Source: Spirochaetaceae bacterium
GTDB lineage: Bacteria > Spirochaetota > Spirochaetia > Treponematales > Breznakiellaceae
Assembly: GCA_031257135.1 (NCBI GenBank)
Contig: JAIRPH010000085.1
Coordinates: 1-15,584, forward strand
Direction of reading: 5' to 3'
DNA: 15,584 nucleotides
Under the pieces are notes generated by a model. That model did not search any database. It saw nothing but the letters and a program-made list of their open reading frames with translations, and was not told the DNA's origin. This document shows, piece by piece, positions 1-7,400 of this stretch; positions within the stretch are counted from its first letter, which is position 1, and each line of letters begins with the position of its first letter. Made by a program: the position numbers and the translations under genes.

Positions 1-360
1 TATCCTGCGGGCGCGGAACAGTTTCGCAGGCTGGCGGTTCTCGGCGGGGCTTTGCGGCGGGCGCATCTGCTGGAGGGCGTAGAACCCGCGGAAGGGCTTG
101 CGGATTTTCCCATTCCCGGTACAAACGAAGTAGAAACGCTGTCTTACAAAGACGAAAAGGTCTACATCAACAAAAAACAATATTTTGAAAATATCCCGCC
201 CGATGTGTACGAATACTACATCGGAGGGTATCAGCCCGCGCAGAAATGGCTCAAAGACCGCAGAGGCGTTTCGCTCGCGTTTGACGGTATTCAGCATTAC
301 CGGCGTATTGTTACTGCGCTGAAAACCGCGCTGGAACTGCAAGCGCGCCTTGACGAATGA
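1..360 (+). CDS. C-terminal part of a type ISP-like restriction-modification enzyme (5' end outside window)
   Basis: The frame is open from base 1 to a TGA at 358-360, so this is the last ~119 residues of a longer protein. A TTG at 52 lies inside the domain and is not taken as the start. Visible features are a run ending in HLLEG, then FPIPGTNEVE, a strand resembling KVYINKKQYF, then a P-x-V-Y-E-Y-Y-I-G-G-Y-Q stretch, KWLKDRRG, and a helix starting IQHYRRIVTAL. From family knowledge this order is typical of the C-terminal specificity region of type ISP and related single-chain type I/IIG restriction enzymes, which combine methyltransferase, helicase and nuclease in one polypeptide. The catalytic domains lie upstream and cannot be judged, so the gene could be intact or a remnant. 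The last codons before the stop are partly duplicated 86 bases downstream. Confidence 0.75.
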   Translation, partial: YPAGAEQFRRLAVLGGALRRAHLLEGVEPAEGLADFPIPGTNEVETLSYKDEKVYINKKQYFENIPPDVYEYYIGGYQPAQKWLKDRRGVSLAFDGIQHYRRIVTALKTALELQARLDE

Positions 361-443
361 AAACTTAGTCGCCGCGAATCCGCCCGCCCCCCGCCGGAGC
401 GTTCTTGCCGGCGAGTCCGGAACTTCAAGCGCGCCTTGACGAA
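333..443. repeat. 25-bp direct repeat spanning the end of the restriction gene
   Basis: Bases 333-357, the last codons of the restriction gene, recur at 419-443 with a single difference (g339 against t425), at a period of 86 bases. The 61 bases between the copies (358-418) hold the stop codon and a GC-rich stretch. The second copy lies just before the secreted caspase/FGE gene. This looks like a small duplication or insertion scar at the gene boundary. No transposase or target-site logic is visible. Confidence 0.75.
392..413. other. GC-rich hairpin between restriction gene and caspase/FGE gene
   Basis: CGCCGG at 392-397 and CCGGCG at 408-413 form a perfect 6-bp all-GC stem with a 10-base loop, between the two copies of the 25-bp repeat. 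No T-run follows, so it is not a standard intrinsic terminator. It may be a small intergenic palindrome or a weak transcript end. Confidence 0.35.
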
Positions 444-492
444 AATTATGCCGCTTATATCATGGCGAAAACCTGATCCCGTAGAATTACCG

Positions 493-521
493 TTGACCAA
501 TCGCTATTCTCCCTATAAAAT
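493..521 (+). promoter_or_regulatory. Sigma-70-like promoter close to the caspase/FGE start codon
   Basis: TTGACC (493-498) and TAAAAT (516-521) are separated by 17 bases, each matching 5 of 6 consensus positions; TATAAA at 514-519 is an alternative -10 with 15-base spacing. The predicted transcription start, about 7 bases past the -10, falls at about 528, next to the ATG at 529. No Shine-Dalgarno sequence is visible before that ATG, so a leaderless or near-leaderless mRNA is predicted. Confidence 0.45.
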
Positions 522-528
522 AGATTTT

Positions 529-2463
529 ATGAGACCACTATCCAGAAATTTAGTCACAATACTTTTTTCGGCGTTGTTATGGGTCCCTCTTGTTTTTTTG
601 TATGGACAAGACGGAAGAAGCGGGCTTGCCTCGATAGGGAAGCAGTGGGCGGTATTTATTGCCATAGACCGATATGACGAATGGGGGACCTTAGGGAATC
701 CTGTGCGGGACGCCAAGGATATACGGGATATTCTGGTTGGTATGTATCGTATTCAAGAGGTCTATGAACTCTACAATGGTCAGGCTACGGCGGATAATGT
801 GCGGAACCTGCTCGCAGACCTCCGAAAACGAACTGGACCAACCGATTCGGTTTTTGTATTTTACGCGGGAGGCGGGCAAATCGATAAGTTCACCGGAGCC
901 GGTTCATGGATGCTGACGGCTTCTCAGCCGAAGGGAGCGAGCCTTCTCGCTAATGACGAAGTTCAATCGATGCTGTCGGTTCTGCCTGCAAAGCACGTGC
1001 TTCTGATTTCCGATGCCTGTTTTACAGGCTCAGGTCTCGATATAAGCCGCAATACGCCGGAATTTACCGTCGGATATTATAACGAAGCCTATAATAAAGT
1101 CAGCCGTCAGGTAATGACCAGCGGAGCCGTTAAAACAGGACCGAGTTCCGCGAAATTCTTGGACCAGCTTAAACGATCCCTGCGTAACGCTCAAGGGCGG
1201 TATATAGACGCGGAAGCTCTTTTTGGCGCAATGCAGGATGTGGAACCGGATCGATCACAATCCGCCGCGAAGCCTCTTCTGCTGATTCTCAAAAACCAGC
1301 GTCAGGAACCGGTGAATCTGCTTTCACTAGGAACAGCGCATCAGGACGGGGGAAGTTTTGTTTTCTTCAAAGATTTTTCTACTGCTATGCCTGAAGTTCC
1401 GCCTCTTTCCGCAGTCCGCGAGGTTGGGCATATTGCGGTTACGTCGGAAATCTCCGGCATGGTTATGCTTCAAGGGATTGAAACGGGAACTCGCATCAGA
1501 GCTAACGGGACCGCTTTGCTATGGAACGTTCCCGCAGGGGATGCGGAGGTGGCCGTTAAATCCGACGAGGGGCAAATCTTCAAGGCATATCTCGCGACCG
1601 CGGTTAAACCGGAAGAAACCGCCGCGGCGGCAATAGAGCATCCTTTTATAGACCGATTCGCGCGTATTCCAGAAGGGACTTTTGTTATGGGCAGTCCCCA
1701 AGGGGAAGCGGGCAGAAGCGATGATGAAACTCAACGCCGGATAAAGATATCAAGTTTTTATATGCAGAAGCAGGAAGTAAGCAGAGCGGAATTTCAGCAA
1801 TTCCTCAGCGAGACCGGCTACGAACCTCCTCTCGGAAGCGCGCATATATGGAATGGAACCAGTTGGGAAATACGCGCCGATGCGGATTGGCGGAATCCTC
1901 ATTTCCCGCAGGATGACCGTCATCCGGTAACGCTGGTAAGCTGGTACGACGCCGTCGAATACTGCAACTGGCGGAGTCTGCGGGAAGGACTGCAACCGGC
2001 GTATATAATTGAAGAAAATGTAAGTTGGGACCCTCAAGCCGACGGGTATCGTCTGCCGACCGAGGCGGAATGGGAATACGCCGTCCGCGGCGGAAGAGAA
2101 ACGCCTTTCTGGGTTGGAGAGCGCATCGGCGCAACGGAAGCGAATTTCGCCCCGTATCCCAGGGATCAGGGAATATACCGGCAGGCGACGGTTCCGGCCG
2201 ATGAGTTTCCGCCGAATCCTTGGGGCTTATACAATATGCACGGAAACGTCTGGGAATGGTGTTGGGACTGGTATGCTCCGTATAAAGCTGAGGATCAGGC
2301 TGATCCTATTGGAGAGTCCTTAGGCGAATATCGGGTACGCCGCGGCGGAAGCTGGTCCGCGGAAAGCCGGTACGCGCGGTCGGCTTATCGGAGTTATATG
2401 ACGCCGACTCACCGCTATAATGATACCGGTTTCCGTCTCGTGCGGTCTATACCGGAAAAGTAA
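529..2463 (+). CDS. Secreted caspase-like / PEGA-like / FGE-like multidomain protein, catalytic residues missing
   Basis: The ATG at 529 gives 644 residues starting with a signal peptide: basic RPLSRN, then the hydrophobic run LVTILFSALLWVPLVFLYG. The reading frame stays open upstream to a TTG at 436 and an ATG at 448, but those starts would bury the signal peptide. Residues ~38-270 resemble a peptidase C14 (caspase) domain, with DACFTG keeping the nucleophile Cys164. The motif that should read YAGHG is YAGGG, with Gly115 in place of the catalytic His. Residues ~300-365 look like a PEGA-type beta repeat. Residues ~376-641 are an FGE-sulfatase fold (EGTFVMGSP, RLPTEAEWEYA, NMHGNVWEW, RRGGSW, DTGFRLV). 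In RRGGSWSAESRYAR the two FGE active-site cysteines are Ala611 and Ala616. It is therefore probably a periplasmic binding or scaffold protein rather than a protease or formylglycine-generating enzyme. comM follows 52 bases downstream. Confidence 0.85.
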   Translation: MRPLSRNLVTILFSALLWVPLVFLYGQDGRSGLASIGKQWAVFIAIDRYDEWGTLGNPVRDAKDIRDILVGMYRIQEVYELYNGQATADNVRNLLADLRKRTGPTDSVFVFYAGGGQIDKFTGAGSWMLTASQPKGASLLANDEVQSMLSVLPAKHVLLISDACFTGSGLDISRNTPEFTVGYYNEAYNKVSRQVMTSGAVKTGPSSAKFLDQLKRSLRNAQGRYIDAEALFGAMQDVEPDRSQSAAKPLLLILKNQRQEPVNLLSLGTAHQDGGSFVFFKDFSTAMPEVPPLSAVREVGHIAVTSEISGMVMLQGIETGTRIRANGTALLWNVPAGDAEVAVKSDEGQIFKAYLATAVKPEETAAAAIEHPFIDRFARIPEGTFVMGSPQGEAGRSDDETQRRIKISSFYMQKQEVSRAEFQQFLSETGYEPPLGSAHIWNGTSWEIRADADWRNPHFPQDDRHPVTLVSWYDAVEYCNWRSLREGLQPAYIIEENVSWDPQADGYRLPTEAEWEYAVRGGRETPFWVGERIGATEANFAPYPRDQGIYRQATVPADEFPPNPWGLYNMHGNVWEWCWDWYAPYKAEDQADPIGESLGEYRVRRGGSWSAESRYARSAYRSYMTPTHRYNDTGFRLVRSIPEK

Positions 2464-2515
2464 CGCCCATTAAAGCATAGTTCATCTCGAAGCCGTATCC
2501 TGCATGAGGTAATGT

Positions 2516-4117
2516 ATGCACGTGATGGCTTATGCGCCCTACGGGGCGGACGGAATTATTATCAGAGTTGAAGCGGATATCCGCCGGGGTATTCCGGGGA
2601 TAGATATTACCGGTCTTGCGGAAGGGGCGGTGCGGGAAGCCCGGGAACGGGTTATGGCGGCGTTTCGCAATTCGGGCTATGTTTTTCCGCTGGATCGGAT
2701 TCTGATTAATCTGGCTCCTGCGGGAGTACGGAAAGACGGGGCTTATCTGGATTTGCCGATAGCCTTATCGGTGATGGCCGCGGCGAAATTGTCGCCTTCT
2801 CCGGATAATCTCATGGTAATGGGGGAGCTGGAGCTTTCCGGCAGGCTGAGACCGGTTCGGGGCGTCTTGGCGGCGACGGCCGCGGGTTTGCGCGCGGGGA
2901 TTCAGGAGTTTATCGTACCCAAAGAAAACGCGCCGGAAGCGGCGATTCTAGCGGCGGGCCGGTTCGCCGCGGTGTCCACTTTGGGCGAGGCGGTACAAGC
3001 CCTCGGGATCCGGGCAAATACCGGTTCTTTGCCGGTACAGGACGCGCCGGAGGCGGAAACTCCGTCTTCGTCAGCGGTTTTTGAAGGGGATTTTTCCGAA
3101 GTCCGAGGGCAGGGGCGGTACAAGCGGGTATTAGAAATCGCCGCCGCGGGCGGGCATAATCTGCTGGTTTTTGGTCCGCCCGGCGCGGGGAAGACCATGC
3201 TTGCTCGGCGTCTGCCGTCGATTATGGCGTCCCTGACAACCGAAGACGCCGTGGAAGTTACCCGGCTGTACAGTCTTGCGGAGCAGATGAAAGATACTGA
3301 CGGACGAGGGCTTATCACAAAACCGCCGTTCAGGTCTCCTCATCATTCGGCAAGCGCGGAGGGCATTTTGGGCGGAGGCAAGGCGGTGAAGCCCGGGGAG
3401 ATCAGCCTCGCGCACTTGGGCGTCCTGTTTCTGGATGAAGCGCCCGAGTTTAAGGCTAACGTACTGCAATCCCTCCGGGAGCCTTTAGAAGACCGAGTGA
3501 TTACCATTTCCCGCGCGGACGGTCCGGTCAGGCTTCCGGCGGATTTCCAGCTTCTGCTTGCGGCGAATACGTGTCCCTGCGGCAGGCTTGGTATGCGTCC
3601 GGTCTCTCTTCAGAGCGAGGACATCGCGAACGACCTCGGACTTTACGGGGGCATCGACTGTTTTTGCAGTCCAGAAGAGATACACCGGTATTGGCGCAAA
3701 TTCGGCGCGGCATTGCTGGACCGAATAGAACTGCGGGTAGCGGTACAAACTCCGAAAGTCAAAGAGATGAGCGGAACCGGAGAAGAAACCAGTTCCGCAA
3801 TAGCTCAACGGGTCTGCCGGGCAACGGAGATTCAGCGGGAACGATTCAAAGGTACGCCGACGCGCCGGAACGCCCGGATGTCTCCCGGGATGATCGACCG
3901 TTACTGCGTATTATCCGGCGAGGCGGAACGGGCTTTCGCCGTCGCGACGGCGAAACTGGGGCTTTCAGGCAGGGCTTTTCACGGCGTTCTGCGGGTAGCC
4001 CGAACCATCGCCGACTTGGAGGGCGCGGACTCCATACTTCCGGTTCACCTCTTGGAAGCGATCCAGCACCGCCGCATGGGAGACGATCCCTATGACATTT
4101 TGTCCGTAACCGATTAA
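2516..4117 (+). CDS. comM: ComM/YifB family magnesium-chelatase-like AAA+ ATPase
   Basis: This 533-residue protein has the usual YifB/ComM length and order. An N-terminal ChlI/Lon-like domain (residues ~1-170) has the IVEAD-like opening, LINLAPAGVRKDGAYLDLPIA and MGELELSG. The AAA+ domain follows, with Walker A GPPGAGKT at 220-227 and Walker B VLFLDE at 303-308. The family's cysteine motif TCPCGRLG and the FCSPEEIHRY and ALLDRIELRV segments come next, then a C-terminal helical domain (SGRAFHGVLRVARTIADLEG). GAGGT at 2506-2510 sits 5 bases before the ATG and supports this start. In Vibrio, ComM is a hexameric helicase that promotes branch migration during integration of transformed DNA, and a cytoplasmic recombination role is inferred here. 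No clear promoter or terminator lies in the 52-base gap after the caspase/FGE gene, so co-transcription is possible. No competence genes are visible. Confidence 0.92.
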   Translation: MHVMAYAPYGADGIIIRVEADIRRGIPGIDITGLAEGAVREARERVMAAFRNSGYVFPLDRILINLAPAGVRKDGAYLDLPIALSVMAAAKLSPSPDNLMVMGELELSGRLRPVRGVLAATAAGLRAGIQEFIVPKENAPEAAILAAGRFAAVSTLGEAVQALGIRANTGSLPVQDAPEAETPSSSAVFEGDFSEVRGQGRYKRVLEIAAAGGHNLLVFGPPGAGKTMLARRLPSIMASLTTEDAVEVTRLYSLAEQMKDTDGRGLITKPPFRSPHHSASAEGILGGGKAVKPGEISLAHLGVLFLDEAPEFKANVLQSLREPLEDRVITISRADGPVRLPADFQLLLAANTCPCGRLGMRPVSLQSEDIANDLGLYGGIDCFCSPEEIHRYWRKFGAALLDRIELRVAVQTPKVKEMSGTGEETSSAIAQRVCRATEIQRERFKGTPTRRNARMSPGMIDRYCVLSGEAERAFAVATAKLGLSGRAFHGVLRVARTIADLEGADSILPVHLLEAIQHRRMGDDPYDILSVTD

Positions 4118-4126
4118 GGCTCGCCG

Positions 4127-4175
4127 CTTATCGGGATAGGCGTCCCGATAAGGCGCCGCTGAAAAAGCGTCAGCG
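4127..4175 (+). terminator. Two adjacent hairpins after comM, possible transcript end
   Basis: A perfect 10-bp stem, CTTATCGGGA at 4127-4136 with TCCCGATAAG at 4143-4152, has a 6-base loop and starts 9 bases after the comM stop. A second perfect 6-bp stem follows, CGCTGA at 4157-4162 with TCAGCG at 4170-4175. Neither is followed by a T-run, so this is not a canonical Rho-independent terminator. It could protect the mRNA end or act with a factor, and in either role it would separate comM from the converging giant gene. Confidence 0.4.
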
Positions 4176-4202
4176 CGTTAACCCGGGAGCGCGTTAACCC
4201 GC
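4172..4202. repeat. Tandem pair of a 16-bp unit containing GTTAAC
   Basis: AGCGCGTTAACCCG occurs at 4172-4185 and again at 4188-4201, a period of 16 bases. Each copy holds the palindrome GTTAAC. It lies in the gap after comM. Function is unknown; it may be a small duplication or a protein-binding pair. Confidence 0.6.
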
Positions 4203-4251
4203 GGACGAGGCAGTCCCGGAGCAGGGCTTTTTACGAATCCGCGTCTTTTTT

Positions 4252-4450
4252 GTGCCTGCCAGAAGTTTTTTTATGCGCGGTTAAATATTTTTCATGCGTA
4301 GCAAAAAGTTTTTTGTGCGCGGTTAAAAAGAATTTGTGCGCGTCAGAAACTTTTTTATGCGTAGCAAAAACTTTTTTATGCGCGATTAAAAAAAATTTAT
4401 GCGCGATTAAAAAGAATTTGTGCATGATTAAAAAGAATTTGTGCGGCGTC
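4252..4450. repeat. 21-bp tandem repeat array with phased AT-rich tracts
   Basis: Units begin with RTGC at 4252, 4273, 4294, 4315, 4336, 4357, 4378, 4399, 4420 and 4441, in exact 21-bp register. Nine units are complete, and the tenth degenerates at the stop codon of the giant coiled-coil gene (4451). Each unit has a GC-richer first ~9 bases (often RTGCGCG) and an AT-rich second part with A5-A8 or T5-T7 runs; several read ATTAAAAAGAATTT. Units differ from each other and look like a mosaic of a few variants. Because 21 is a multiple of 3, frames stay open on both strands: minus-strand heptapeptides resemble HKFFLIA and plus-strand ones LCAIKKN. Coding is therefore not implied. The rest of the 4118-4450 gap holds only the hairpins and the 16-bp pair. 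Confidence 0.92.
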
Positions 4451-7400
4451 TTACTCTTTCGGCATAATCTCCAGAACAAGTTCTACTTCGCCTCTGGAAC
4501 GTTTCATGGTACGGGCGATTTCGTCTACGGTCCAGCCGAGGCGGGCAAGGCGGATAATATTGTCCCGCACTCCAAGAGAAGGCGCGCCTTTGTCGTCATC
4601 GAGGATTTTATCCGCGCTTCTCGCGCCGTGACCGTCTATCAACTTAACTTGATCCAAAATCTGTTTATTCAGGTCTTCAAGTCTTGTTTCAGCCCGGGCA
4701 AGCCATTGCCGGGCTTTTTGCATATCTTCAATCCGCTCTTCAATGGTCGAAAGGGAAGAGTCCAGCAGAGACAGCTTATCCGCGATATCTCTGGCTCGAT
4801 TATTTTCTTCCGTAAGATTCGTTACGGAAGAGCGGAGCGAGCCGATGTCCGTAGTAAGACTGTTCAGTTCGTCCGCGATATGGCGGGTCATTTTTTCAGA
4901 TTCTTGGAGGGATTTAAAGTTTCGGTCTATGCCGTCGTTGGTGGCGTCCAGCGTCTGATTTTTCTTTTCAATCCGCTGATATTTTTCTTCGGTATCGGAG
5001 AGCGCGTCGTTGAGTTTGCGGATGTGAATCTGTATTTGCTGAAGCGTATCGTCCGAATCGGAAACCTCCGCAAGTTTTTCCTCAACCGCGGCGGACACCT
5101 GCAAAAGCCGGTTGAATTCAGTTTCCATCTGCTCGATTCGGTGTTTTTCCGAGAGGAACCGAGTCATTTTTGTATTTACTTCATCTTCAAGACGCTTGAT
5201 CTTGAGAAACTGCCCCTCTAAATCCATAGCTTCAAGCCGGCGTTGGTCGATCCGGTCGAAGTCGCCCCGCAGTTCCTCAAGCCGGCGTTCCAGTTCGGCT
5301 TTCAGTTCGTCAGTCCGTTCAAAGAGCATGGTTTGAGCGGCAAATTCTTTGATATGCCGATCCGCTTCCTTAATTGCAGAATCCAGCGTTTTAACTTCTT
5401 CGTCAATGCGGGCAAACAGTTCGGACCGGCGGGCGTCAGCTTCCGTATTTGCGTCGTTTAACGCCGTCTGTATCGAATTGAAACGCGCATCGCTTTCGGC
5501 GAGCAATTCCTGAGAACGCCGCCGCGCCTCATTCATAGAAGCGTCCAGCCCTTGAAGTTCGGCGGTAAATCCGGTCTGCCATTTGTCCAAGTCCCGCCTG
5601 AAAACTTCCAGCATACCGGTCATATCCCGGTTCCGGGCTTCCGCCTGCTCCGAAACCGTCTTAACCTGAGCTTCCAAAGCCTGCTGATTCTGTTTGAGAT
5701 TATCCGTCATGGAACGCGCGTGCCGCTCCAGTTCAGCTTTTACCGAAGCCTCTGCGGTATTCATGGTTTCCGTTATATTTTGATGAAACTGCGTCTTCAA
5801 AGATGCAAGCGAATCATCCGCGGTACGCATGCGATCCTGAATACGTTCCTGAAAGCCGGCGGTTTCCGCCTGAAGCCGTTCCAGTTCCGAAAGAATCCGC
5901 GTGTGCTGTTCAACGAATTTGTTTTGCAGTTCCTCGTTGAAGGCGCGCTCGCGGTTTTGATACTCCGCAGAGGACTCTTCCATAAAGCCCGTCAGTTTCT
6001 GGTTCAGCGAATCCTGCCACTCCGCAAGGCGCTGTTCAATGACGCCGCTCCGCCGGGACAAGTCATTGGAGAAATCATCCTCGAAGACGCGGAATTGCTC
6101 GGAAACGTTTTGATAAGCCTGCGCTTTTAAAGCGTCTAATTCCTGCTCTACCGCATCCATCTCGGTTTTCATAAGGTCTATCGCTGAATCGAACTGAGCG
6201 GCCGCTTTTTCCCGGTCATTCGCGGAATCCTGCTCGAACTGGGAAAAATCCTTGCGAACCCGGTTTTCGATGTCGCCCATGTATCGCCGCAGTTCCGCGT
6301 CCAGCCCGGAAGTATCGTCGGCCAGCGTCTCCAGCCGCTTAAACTGTTCCGCCTGCGCCGCCTGATATTCTTCAAACTTCGCGTCGGTTTCTTCCAGAAT
6401 CTTGCGTTCAACGGTCTCCGCGGCGTCCTGCAATCGGGCTTCCAATTCAGCAAGCGCAGTATCCATACCGGTCCGGAGCGTCTGAATCCGCTGTTCTATC
6501 GTTTCGGAAGAAGCGTGCAAGGTCGAAAGCAGAGCTTGAGCTTTGACATCTTCCGCTTCGGTAAGGGACTTCCACTTTTCAAGACGAGCATCCATATCTT
6601 CCAACGCCTGCTGTTCCGTATTGCGGGCATACTGCTCAACTTGGGCTTTCAGATGCGCTATAGCCTGATCCGCATAGGTCTGAGCATCTTTCAAGCGGGC
6701 TTCGACAATACTCTGTTCCGCGTCGAAATGAGCTTTGATTTGCCCGGAAGCGGCTTCCACTTCCGCAAGAATCCGTCTCGCCGCAGTTTCGCTGTCGGCG
6801 GTGAGAACCTTCCAGTTTTCAAGACGCTCATCCGCAACCGCCCCAATGCGGCGTTCCATATCGTCAGTGATTTTTTCAAGCCCCGCCGCCGCGGCCGTCG
6901 CGGTCTGTTCGCTTTCCGCGGCGGCGCGGTTCAGCGCGGTAAGAAGCTGTTGAATCCGGGCGTCTTCTCCGTCGATCTTCGCCTTCCATTTTTCAAGCCC
7001 CGCGTCGGCAATGCCTAACGCCTGCTCTTCGGCTTTGCCCATTGCCTTAGCCAGCTCGTCTTCAATATGAGTATACGTATGATCGATCTGATTTTGAATC
7101 GCTCCGATTCTGGTTTCTACGGTAGTAATCTCGTCAAAAAGCTGAGTCTTCATATCCATGAAGACGCTTTTCAAGTCCGCAAGCTGTTGCCGAATCTTAG
7201 TTTCTTCTTCGGTTGCGGCTTCCAAAGCCTTTTCTTTGGCTTTGCCCACTACAAGAGCCATCTCGCGTTCCAGTAAAGCCGCGGCTTCATCGATTCGAGA
7301 TTCAATATTCGTAATGCGGTTCTCTTCTCCCGCGATTTCATCGGCGATACGCCCTTTCGCGGCGGTGAAAGAAGCCTCCAAATCCGCCATAACCTGCCGA

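Noticed and set aside
52..360. Separate 102-residue gene starting at TTG 52
   Set aside because: The frame is open back to base 1 and residues before 52 continue the same type ISP C-terminal domain, so this is a truncated longer gene.
436..528. Upstream starts (TTG 436, ATG 448) for the caspase/FGE gene
   Set aside because: They would place about 30 polar residues before an obvious signal peptide, have no ribosome site, and the sequence there is partly the duplicated end of the restriction gene and a promoter.
529..2463. Caspase effector of a phage-defence system next to the restriction gene
   Set aside because: The clear signal peptide, the missing catalytic His and the FGE-like C-terminus argue for an exported protein rather than a cytoplasmic abortive-infection protease.
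4201..4240. Intrinsic terminator for comM at the CTTTTT run
   Set aside because: The only stem before the T-run is about 3 bp (CCC/GGG), too weak to call.
4252..4450. CRISPR array
   Set aside because: Units are contiguous 21-mers without unique spacers, and no cas genes are present.
4250..5221. Long plus-strand open frame (323 codons) through the 21-bp array and the 3' end of the giant gene
   Set aside because: It is open because the repeat period is a multiple of 3 and because the antisense of a stop-poor coiled-coil gene is often open. It has no recognisable domain and no convincing ribosome site.
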